A program made the position numbers and the translations under genes. Source: Parvibaculaceae bacterium (lineage in GTDB: Bacteria > Pseudomonadota > Alphaproteobacteria > Parvibaculales > Parvibaculaceae). From it: a stretch of DNA of 64,000 bases. The notes under the pieces were generated by a model, which did no database searches, had not been told where the DNA came from, and saw only the letters and a list, made by a program, of their open reading frames with translations. The first letter of the stretch is position 1, and the number at the start of each line of letters is the position of its first letter. The stretch lies in the NCBI GenBank assembly GCA_029209985.1, contig JARGNZ010000010.1:1-64000 (forward strand), written 5' to 3'. Below, in pieces: positions 57,491-64,000 of this stretch.

Positions 57491-59662
57491 ATGGGTCAGA
57501 AATATACATCTGGAGACGGGTGTGAGACGGAGATAGGTGGTTCACGTGAGGACAAACTTTCTTTGTCAGGGCATTTTCCCATTTTCAAAACATCTATTTT
57601 GCCTCAACCTAACGTCAATGGCGATTTTGGATCTTGGTATTGGAACCCGCGCCTAGCTGAGGGGTATTTGTCCCCGGCCTTCCGAAAAACGTGTGGCATT
57701 GACCCAAATGGGCTGGATGATTTTTTTGAACAGTTTTCACGTATCTTACATGCGGATGATCGCGATGAAGTGATGGCGTTGATGCACAATCACCATGCAA
57801 ATGGTGTTGGGTATTGTACTGAAAAGCGTATTAGTGTTGACGCGGAACATTCCAGCTATCGGTGGGTTCGGTTGCGCGGGTTTTCGGATGTTGATGCGAA
57901 TGGGGTTATTCGTCTTGTGGGCGGGGCGATTGAGGATATCACCCATGAGCATGCTGTTTCGCAGTACATAGATGAAAGTGACAATCGCTTTGCGACCATG
58001 GTCGAGACCGCACTTTTCCCCTTGGTGATTACGCGCATGTCGGATAGATCAGTCGTGTATTTCAACAGTAAGGCAAAAGAAATATTTGGTGTCCAAAACC
58101 TTGTAGACGGTGCTTTCTCTGTCTCAGATTTTTTTGTTGACCCTTCCGATTTAGATGACATTCGGGCCGATTTGATTGCATCTGGAGAGGTGACGGGGCG
58201 CGAGTGCATGCTCAAGTCCTATACCGGGACACCCTTATGGATGCTGCTCTCATGTAATATGATTGATATTGATGGGGAACGGTGTTCTTCCGTTATTTTG
58301 CATGATGTGACAGCGCAAAAAACGCTTGAGTTAAGGTTGCGCGAGCAGGCACGTATGGATGTGTTGACCGACCTGAATAATCGCAAAGCTTTTTACGAAA
58401 ATCTAGATGTTGCTATTGACCGATCGGCGCGGGGAAACGAAGGGTTTGCGCTTCTCTTGTTGGATTTGGATAAATTCAAACAAGTTAACGACACTTTGGG
58501 CCACGGGGCGGGGGATGTGTTGCTCATCGAAACTGCTCGGCGTTTAGAGAAGTGTTTGCGGCGCGGTGATGTGGTGGCGCGCTTAGGGGGAGATGAGTTC
58601 GCTATTATTGCGGGTCAGCTTAAAGATCAGGCACGGCTTGCTGCGCTGGCTGAAAAAATTGTGGCAACGCTGTCTGAGCCTATATTTCTAGGTGAGGTCG
58701 AGGTATCTATTGGATGCAGCATTGGCATTTCGGTGCACTTGACGGGCACTGCTGATGGGTCTGAATTGATGCGTCATGCAGATATTGCGCTTTATAAAGC
58801 TAAGGACGATGTCACGACATCCTATCGACTGTTCGATGAGGAGTTGAGCGTGCAAGTGCGGGAACGTGCTTTGATAGAGCGTGAGCTGCACACGGCGGTG
58901 AGTCATGAAAAATTTCATGTTGTGTTTCAGCCACGTGTGGATGCGCATTCGCGCGAGGTCATTGCTGGCGAGGCTTTGGTGCGGTGGAATAATCCACGGG
59001 CGGGTCTTGTCTCACCGGATAAATTTATTCCTATTGCAGAAGAAAATGGACTCATTGTTGATATTGGGCGACAAGTTTTGCGTGCGACTGCCGCACAAAT
59101 TGCGCAATGGTCCGCAGAGGGGCTTAACCCCGTACCTATTTCTGTGAACATGTCGGCGGTGCATTTTTTACGTGCAGATGTTGTTGAGGACGTGCAAAAA
59201 GTTTTGGAAGAGTTTTCAATCTCTTCTCATTTTCTACAAATTGAAGTGACCGAAAGTACGCTGATACACGATCAAGAGCGGGTTTTGCGTCAGATTGATT
59301 TACTGGTGGAAATGGGCTGTGAGGTGATGCTAGACGATTTTGGGACGGGCTATTCTTCCTTGTCTTTTCTTCACCGGTTTGCGGTGAGCACGCTCAAAAT
59401 CGACCGTTCTTTTGTTGAGGGGTTGATGGTTCAAGATCAAGCCCCGCTTGCCAAACAGATTGTTGATCTTGGGTTGGCGCTTCATTTGCGTATCATTGCA
59501 GAGGGTGTGGAGTTGGAAGGGCAGGCCGATATTTTGGCGGCGTTGGGTTGCCACGAGCTGCAAGGTTTCCTCTTCCACAAGCCAAGTGATGCAGAAACAT
59601 TTGGGGCACTCCTCAGTGAGAAGCGCCCCGGGTATCAGAATGAAATGATCGGTAGAGGTTAG
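57491..59662 (+). CDS. PAS-PAS-GGDEF-EAL cyclic-di-GMP protein
   Basis: This is a 723-residue soluble protein with no membrane segment. Two PAS domains lie at about 30-155 and 165-280. The GGDEF domain has GGDEF at 366-370, with an I-site RRGD at 357-360, five residues before it as in feedback-inhibited cyclases. The EAL domain has EAL at 494-496 and DDFGTGYSSLSFL at about 617. Both active sites look intact, so it could be a bifunctional or switching cyclase/phosphodiesterase under PAS-sensed control. Confidence 0.95.
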   Translation: MGQKYTSGDGCETEIGGSREDKLSLSGHFPIFKTSILPQPNVNGDFGSWYWNPRLAEGYLSPAFRKTCGIDPNGLDDFFEQFSRILHADDRDEVMALMHNHHANGVGYCTEKRISVDAEHSSYRWVRLRGFSDVDANGVIRLVGGAIEDITHEHAVSQYIDESDNRFATMVETALFPLVITRMSDRSVVYFNSKAKEIFGVQNLVDGAFSVSDFFVDPSDLDDIRADLIASGEVTGRECMLKSYTGTPLWMLLSCNMIDIDGERCSSVILHDVTAQKTLELRLREQARMDVLTDLNNRKAFYENLDVAIDRSARGNEGFALLLLDLDKFKQVNDTLGHGAGDVLLIETARRLEKCLRRGDVVARLGGDEFAIIAGQLKDQARLAALAEKIVATLSEPIFLGEVEVSIGCSIGISVHLTGTADGSELMRHADIALYKAKDDVTTSYRLFDEELSVQVRERALIERELHTAVSHEKFHVVFQPRVDAHSREVIAGEALVRWNNPRAGLVSPDKFIPIAEENGLIVDIGRQVLRATAAQIAQWSAEGLNPVPISVNMSAVHFLRADVVEDVQKVLEEFSISSHFLQIEVTESTLIHDQERVLRQIDLLVEMGCEVMLDDFGTGYSSLSFLHRFAVSTLKIDRSFVEGLMVQDQAPLAKQIVDLGLALHLRIIAEGVELEGQADILAALGCHELQGFLFHKPSDAETFGALLSEKRPGYQNEMIGRG

Positions 59663-59664
59663 TA

Positions 59665-60921
59665 TCAGCCTTTAGGTTTCTGCTTGTTGAGGATTTTCTC
59701 AATCACAGCACCTTCAATTCCGGCTTCTGATAACACTTCTTGGGTGTGCTCTCCCAATTTGGGTGGATGACGATGAATTGTGCTTGGGCTTCCTGAGAAT
59801 TTGACAGGGGGTTTGATGTTCCAATACGTGCCCTCGGTGGGATGCTCAAACAGTTGGAAAAAATCCACCGCTTGCATATGCGGGTCTTGTTTCAGATCTT
59901 GCAGGCGATTTACAGGCATCGCAGGGATGTCGCGTTCGCGTAACAGGGTCAACCATTCATCGCTGGACTTTTGTTGCGCAACCTCTTCCACCATTTCATA
60001 GAGCAAGTTGATGTTGCTGGTGCGGGCCTCATAGGTGGTAAACCGGTCGTCGATTTCGAGCAGTCGGCCGCGTCCACCCAGTTCGAAAAAGTCGTTCCAC
60101 TGGTTATCTGAGTACGGCATGATGCCGATGTAGCCGTCTTTGGTTTTATATGGTTTGCGGTTGGGGGCGGTCACACGAGTATAACCAAAATTGCCCGTCG
60201 CAGGTTCATATACTTCACCGTAAAGATGTTCGGCCAACACGATAGACGACATTGTTTCTAGCATGGGGACTTCGACGAACTGACCTTCGCCAGAGCGCTC
60301 TTTGTGAAAGAGGGCGGCCAAGGTGGATTGGGCCATCATTTGGCCTGTGCCTTTGTCGGCCACAAGCGTTGGCACAAAGCGGGGTGTTTCTTTGCCATCG
60401 GAAAGAGATTGAATATCGGCGTATCCACTGGTGGCTTGAATGAGATCGTCATAGGCGGGGTAGCCTGCGTAGGGGCCGTCAGAGCCGTAGCCTGCGGCGT
60501 GCACATACACGATGTCAGATTTGAGCGCCTTCACATCCTCATAGGCTAGGCCGAGGCGTTCCAAGCCTTGCATCCGCACATTGGTGGTGAAAACGTCTGC
60601 AGTTTTGAGCAGATCTTTCAAAACAGCCAAATCATCTTCTTGTTTTAGGTCAAGGGTGATGGAGCGTTTGTTGCGGTTGATGGTCATGAAGATGGGGCCC
60701 ATCCCGGAGCCTTTGCCTGATGGGGACTTGCCCGCCCACCGCATAATATCGCCGCCGACGCCGTGCTTGTTGGGGGCCGTTTCCACTTTCACCACATCCG
60801 CCCCCATGTCGCCGAGCATACATGTGGCATAGGCGCCTAAAACGACGGTGGTCATGTCAATAATGCGAACACCAGCAAGGGGTCCTGAGGCGGTTGCAGC
60901 TAACTCATGGGTCTTTGTCAT
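59665..60921 (-). CDS. CaiB/BaiF-type (class III) CoA-transferase
   Basis: This 418-residue class III CoA-transferase has GVRIIDMTTVVLGAYATCMLGDMGADVVKVE (about 16-46), NRNKRSITLDLKQ, YAGYPAYDDLIQATSGY (likely catalytic Asp, about 176) and a C-terminal LGEHTQEVLSEAGI. Members transfer CoA between carboxylic acids, for example formyl- or carnitine-CoA. The substrate is unknown. A perfect ACTGGT-N5-ACCAGT dyad precedes its start. Confidence 0.92.
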   Translation of the reverse strand: MTKTHELAATASGPLAGVRIIDMTTVVLGAYATCMLGDMGADVVKVETAPNKHGVGGDIMRWAGKSPSGKGSGMGPIFMTINRNKRSITLDLKQEDDLAVLKDLLKTADVFTTNVRMQGLERLGLAYEDVKALKSDIVYVHAAGYGSDGPYAGYPAYDDLIQATSGYADIQSLSDGKETPRFVPTLVADKGTGQMMAQSTLAALFHKERSGEGQFVEVPMLETMSSIVLAEHLYGEVYEPATGNFGYTRVTAPNRKPYKTKDGYIGIMPYSDNQWNDFFELGGRGRLLEIDDRFTTYEARTSNINLLYEMVEEVAQQKSSDEWLTLLRERDIPAMPVNRLQDLKQDPHMQAVDFFQLFEHPTEGTYWNIKPPVKFSGSPSTIHRHPPKLGEHTQEVLSEAGIEGAVIEKILNKQKPKG

Positions 60922-60949
60922 GGTGGGCTATGGCTTTCTTTTTAGGTCT

Positions 60950-60966
60950 ACTGGTTTTGTACCAGT
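60950..60966 (-). promoter_or_regulatory. Operator-like inverted repeat of CoA-transferase gene
   Basis: A perfect dyad ACTGGT-TTTGT-ACCAGT lies 29 bases before the ATG, the position of a repressor site. TGGT/ACCA dyads occur for GntR-family regulators, but no regulator gene is adjacent. Confidence 0.4.
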
Positions 60967-61143
60967 GAGCAGTCTCAAATTTTGACTGCATCATTGCCGA
61001 TTTGGGGGGGGAGCGTAAAGAGTGTTAAGTTTGCGTAGGGGCGAGCTTGCGATTGGGCCTGCCTAGTGGGGCAGGTGAGGTCAAATCTGGGGCGGGCGTT
61101 GCGCCGGTCTTGTAGATGGGCTTAGGAAGGTTATGTTGACAGA

Positions 61144-61899
61144 ATGATTTTACATTTATCGAGCTGGCCGGAAGTGGATGAATATCTCACCAACCATTCA
61201 GCTATTCTTATTCCCATTGGATCAACCGAGCAGCACGGCCCTACGGGGCTGATTGGAACGGATGCCCTGTGCCCGGAAGTGATTGCCCGGCGTGTGAGTG
61301 CCACTACAGGCTTGATGGTAGGGCCAACGTTTAATGTTGGCATTGCACCCCATCATATGGAGTTTGCGGGGACGATGAGTTTGCGGCCCTCTACGATGAA
61401 GGCGGTTATATATGACTGGGTGTCTTCTTTGGCGCATCATGGGTTTGACCGGATCTATTTTCTGAATGGTCATGGGGGGAATGTTTCGACTATTCGTGAA
61501 AGTTTTGAGGAATTGCATCAGGACCCGGTTTTGTCGCAGCCAAATGATCACCGACGGCCAGTGGTGTGTAAGCTTGCTAATTGGTGGGGCTTTGCGCCTG
61601 TTTTGGATTTTTGTCGTTCTACTTATGGTGGGGCGCATGGTGCTCATGCGACGCCGTCTGAAGTTGCCATTACTTATGCGGCCTATCCTGAACATCAAAA
61701 GCACGTGCCTCTTGACCCTCAGATAGCCCCTATGTCGCGCTACGGTGATGCGCAAGACTACCGGGAAAAATTTCCAGATGGGCGCATGGGGTCTGACCCT
61801 TCCTTAGCAACGGTAGAAGATGGGGCGCACTTAATTGAGCTTTCCGCTCAGCATGTCAGCGAAGATTTCAAAACTTTTGCAGAAAGTCCGTGTGATTAA
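61144..61899 (+). CDS. Creatininase-family amidohydrolase
   Basis: This 251-residue metalloprotein contains the family's ligand motifs: PIGSTEQHGPTGLIGTDAL (Glu, His and Asp, about 23-41), APHHMEFAGTMSL, FLNGHGGN (His, about 116) and GGAHGAHATPSEVA (about 160-173). The family includes creatininases and enzymes opening cyclic amides such as those of mycofactocin and riboflavin-related pathways, so the reaction is not assignable. It is convergent with the Rieske gene by four bases of overlap. Confidence 0.88.
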   Translation: MILHLSSWPEVDEYLTNHSAILIPIGSTEQHGPTGLIGTDALCPEVIARRVSATTGLMVGPTFNVGIAPHHMEFAGTMSLRPSTMKAVIYDWVSSLAHHGFDRIYFLNGHGGNVSTIRESFEELHQDPVLSQPNDHRRPVVCKLANWWGFAPVLDFCRSTYGGAHGAHATPSEVAITYAAYPEHQKHVPLDPQIAPMSRYGDAQDYREKFPDGRMGSDPSLATVEDGAHLIELSAQHVSEDFKTFAESPCD

Positions 61900-62300
61900 T
61901 TCTCTGCAATGAAGAGAGCGCCGGCGATGTTGTTGAGGGGGATCGACAGGAGTTTTTTTCCAGCGCAGGGGCCTCCAGTGCAGAGGCCATCTTCAATTTG
62001 AAAGCTTGCGGCGTGGGCGGCACATAAGATTTTTTCTTCATTCAGCGTTAGAAATTTCGTCGTGATGCGATTTAGGGGCAAAAAGGCATGCGGGCATTCG
62101 TTGACGTATGCAAAGGCGCTGTCGCCCTTTCGGACAATAAAAAAATTAAAGGCATGAGCGCCCGTGCCACGGGTGAAGCCGCGTGCGCCGGGGTTGTCTA
62201 TGTCGTCCACATTGCAGATGAAGGTGCCGGTCGCGGGTACGTTTTTGCGGTCATTTAGGGGGCGTAAGTTGGATGTTCTTTTGGGTGTAGGAAGGGACAT
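61896..62300 (-). CDS. Small Rieske [2Fe-2S] protein
   Basis: This 134-residue protein has a Rieske cluster site: Cys69-Pro-His71 and Cys93-Ala-Ala-His96, separated by the usual length. The rest, with FAYVNECPHAFLPLN and ILCAAHAASF, fits a ferredoxin-like electron-transfer protein rather than an oxygenase subunit. A short basic N-terminus precedes the domain. It lies four bases after the EVE-domain gene. Its redox partner is unknown. Confidence 0.88.
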   Translation of the reverse strand: MSLPTPKRTSNLRPLNDRKNVPATGTFICNVDDIDNPGARGFTRGTGAHAFNFFIVRKGDSAFAYVNECPHAFLPLNRITTKFLTLNEEKILCAAHAASFQIEDGLCTGGPCAGKKLLSIPLNNIAGALFIAEN

Positions 62301-62304
62301 TGAT

Positions 62305-62748
62305 CTATTTGCTTGGTTTTGAGAGGGGAGGCTTTTTTATCCCTCCCATTTGACAAATATGTGTCCATTCTTCTGGGCGCACAGGTGCTACCGATAGCCG
62401 AGATTGTTTGAGTAATGCCATGTCGGTGAGGGCCGGGTCGGCTTTAATTTGTTCAAGGGTGACAGGTGTCGGCAGGCTGTCGCGTGCCATGATGTCCACC
62501 ATTCCGAAGCGGCCCTTTGCATCGCTGTCGTCGGGATAGTGTTCTTTGATGACTTCTACGATGCCGACGATCTGTTTTTCTTTTACCGAGTGATAAAAGA
62601 AACCTAGATCGCCGTTGCGCATTGCTTTCATATTATTATTGGCTTGGTAGTTCCGTACACCGTCCCAGTGTTCCCCCTTAAGGCCTCGGGCACATTGATC
62701 GTCCCAGCTCCAACTGTTGGGTTCGGATTTGAAAAGCCAATATGCCAT
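62305..62748 (-). CDS. EVE-domain protein
   Basis: This 147-residue protein is of the EVE family (thymocyte nuclear protein 1-like). MAYWLFKSEPNSWSWDDQ, the WDGVRNYQANNNM segment (aromatic-cage region) and GDLGFFYHSVKEKQIVGIVEVIKE are family marks. EVE domains are structurally like YTH and PUA readers and may bind modified nucleobases. The gene lies between the YciI and Rieske genes on the same strand. Confidence 0.93.
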   Translation of the reverse strand: MAYWLFKSEPNSWSWDDQCARGLKGEHWDGVRNYQANNNMKAMRNGDLGFFYHSVKEKQIVGIVEVIKEHYPDDSDAKGRFGMVDIMARDSLPTPVTLEQIKADPALTDMALLKQSRLSVAPVRPEEWTHICQMGGIKKPPLSKPSK

Positions 62749-62797
62749 GAAACTCTCCTCATATGTATGGACGGCCTAAGCGGTGTGCGGTGTAAAC

Positions 62798-63073
62798 TTA
62801 TTTAAGTAGCCATTTCCACGCGCGAATGTCCACGCTCTCAAAAAGGCCAGCCAGTGTGTAGGGGTCTTCTTTGACAAGAGCTTCAACGGTCGTTCTGTCT
62901 TCAACATCTACGACCAACATGGATCCTAGCATCTGTTCCCCATCATCGCTGGTAAAGGGGCCGCCCAGTTGTACGCATCCAGCGTTGCCCCAATATTCGA
63001 GGTGCGCGGTTCGGTTGGCAAGGCGTACATCGAGGGAGTTTTCTTTATCGGTGCCGTAAATGCAAAAGAGCAT
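62798..63073 (-). CDS. YciI-family protein
   Basis: This 91-residue ferredoxin-like-fold protein shows MLFCIYGTDKENSLDVRLANRTAHLEYW (conserved His), LGGPFTSDDGEQMLGSMLVVD and KEDPYTLAGLFESVDIRAWKW. YciI proteins have a catalytic Asp-His pair in some members and otherwise unclear roles. It lies 21 bases after gpsA in the common alphaproteobacterial order gpsA-yciI-EVE. Confidence 0.92.
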   Translation of the reverse strand: MLFCIYGTDKENSLDVRLANRTAHLEYWGNAGCVQLGGPFTSDDGEQMLGSMLVVDVEDRTTVEALVKEDPYTLAGLFESVDIRAWKWLLK

Positions 63074-63094
63074 GGTGCTTCCTGACTGTTCGTT

Positions 63095-64000
63095 TTAAAG
63101 GCTAAGTGTTTCGTGTTCGGCCGTGAAAGGGCGGGCCAATAAATTTGTTATTGCAGTGTCGATGTCTTGCGCGCCGGTGACAATATCTGAGACCGCTTGC
63201 GCAATGGGCATGTCGACCCCTTTTTGTTTTGCAAGTTCCACCAAAATGGGTGCGGTGTGCACACCTTCAGAAACAGAGGTCCGGGTCGTCATGATGTCGT
63301 CTAGGGTTTTGCCTTGGCCCAGTTCTAAGCCTAAAGACATGTTGCGGCTTGTAGGGCTTGAGCAGGTGAGGACGAGATCGCCCAGCCCTGAAAGGCCGCC
63401 GATGGTTTGGGCCTTTGCGCCCATGGCCTCTCCAAAGCGCACCATTTCTGCAAAGCCTCGGGTGGTCAGTGCGGCGCGGGCACTTTCACCCAGATTTTTC
63501 CCTTCAACAATGCCGCAAGCAATGGCCAAAACATTTTTAATCGCGCCACCCATTTGCGCGCCAATCAGGTCGTCGCTGAAGTAGGGACGAAATGTCGGCA
63601 GGCCGATGGCATTGGTGAGATAGGCCGCGAGTGTTTCGGTGCGCGCGGCCAATGTGACAGCGGTGGGCAGACCAATGGCCACATCTTTCGCAAATGACGG
63701 CCCGGAGAGAATGGCCGGTTCTGCTTGGGGCAAGACTTCGTTGACAACGTCCGACAATAGTTTGCCCGTGCCTTTTTCAATGCCTTTGGAGCACAGCACG
63801 ATGGGCGTGCCTGTTTTTAAGGTGGCTGTTAAGGGCGCAAGGCTGGCCCGCATATGTTGCGTAGGAATGACCGCTAAAATGATGTCGGCGGCTGCGGCTT
63901 GTTGAATGTCGGTGGTTGCTACGATGTGGGCGGGCAAGGGGATGCCTGGCAGGAAGGGAGTGTTGACATGCTGGGTGTTGATGCTGTCAACGACACTGTC
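63095..64000 (-). CDS. gpsA: NAD(P)H-dependent glycerol-3-phosphate dehydrogenase (cut by window edge)
   Basis: This is the C-terminal 301 residues of GpsA; the frame runs to the edge without a start. The last part of the Rossmann domain is seen (HVNTPFLPGIPLP, then AAADIILAVIPTQHMR), followed by VLCSKGIEKGTG, SGPSFAKDVAIG, IGAQMGGAIKNVLAIACG (catalytic Lys) and EGVHTA. It makes sn-glycerol 3-phosphate for phospholipids. The N-terminal GxGxxG lies outside. Confidence 0.96.
   Translation of the reverse strand, partial: DSVVDSINTQHVNTPFLPGIPLPAHIVATTDIQQAAAADIILAVIPTQHMRASLAPLTATLKTGTPIVLCSKGIEKGTGKLLSDVVNEVLPQAEPAILSGPSFAKDVAIGLPTAVTLAARTETLAAYLTNAIGLPTFRPYFSDDLIGAQMGGAIKNVLAIACGIVEGKNLGESARAALTTRGFAEMVRFGEAMGAKAQTIGGLSGLGDLVLTCSSPTSRNMSLGLELGQGKTLDDIMTTRTSVSEGVHTAPILVELAKQKGVDMPIAQAVSDIVTGAQDIDTAITNLLARPFTAEHETLSL

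Overview
This is a chromosomal segment of an alphaproteobacterium, probably aquatic. The evidence is gene content and order: heparinase II/III–rpe–rsmB next to purH, with htpX and an SdhAF4-like gene beside it; an ftsK–lolA block with an aminotransferase and ammonium transporters; gpsA–YciI–EVE at the right end; and 16-strand-type porins ending in Phe. No phage, transposon, CRISPR array or rRNA was seen. There is one tRNA, tRNA-Gly(GCC). A genus cannot be named from this window.

Left end (1-11 kb): three tandem porin paralogues, the first cut by the window edge, then three tightly coupled cytosolic sulfotransferase paralogues. The second and third of these have lost residues of the PAPS 5'-phosphate loop. 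A fourth, TPR-linked sulfotransferase lies 3 kb further on. Between them are a thiamine-phosphate-synthase-like gene divergent from yggS, an L,D-transpeptidase-fold gene and an unrecognised Gln/Thr/Ala-rich protein.

11-16.9 kb: an orphan OmpR-type response regulator, a 56-residue two-helix membrane protein, two thioesterases, a cNMP-binding protein, TetR and MarR regulators, exonuclease III and a conserved unknown. 17-21 kb: a polyamine-catabolism-like set (aminotransferase, gamma-glutamylpolyamine-synthetase-type glutamine synthetase, gamma-glutamyl-GABA-hydrolase-type amidotransferase). 21-26 kb: lolA, ftsK and a class I/II aminotransferase. 26-29.5 kb: nitrogen uptake, with glnK-amtB and a second amtB. 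Each unit is preceded by a -24/-12 (sigma-54) promoter-like sequence, and three hairpins lie between the amtB genes.

29.8-38 kb: a membrane-anchored PQQ dehydrogenase with a C-terminal haem c domain, a cytochrome P450 with an unusual I-helix, a UbiH-family hydroxylase, and a minus-strand series of housekeeping genes (DUF971, Trm112, LON-domain protein, CnoX-like thioredoxin-TPR protein, ProX-type editing deacylase). 38-41 kb: tRNA-Gly, a decayed cytochrome b561 remnant, then katG with a 17-bp tandem repeat just upstream. 41-46 kb: CPA1 and CPA2 cation/proton antiporters and a UMF1-type MFS carrier.

46-54 kb: Nudix, purH, heparinase-like, rpe, rsmB and htpX on the minus strand, then an SdhAF4-like gene and an unknown on the plus strand. 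55-64 kb: acetyl-CoA synthetase overlapping a small unknown gene, divergent from a PAS-GGDEF-EAL protein; a CaiB-type CoA-transferase; a creatininase-family protein; a small Rieske protein; EVE; YciI; and gpsA, cut by the right edge.

The strongest candidates for something undescribed are the co-linear sulfotransferase triplet with selective loss of catalytic residues, the doubled sigma-54-type ammonium module, the P450 lacking the I-helix acid, and several recognisable but undescribed small proteins.
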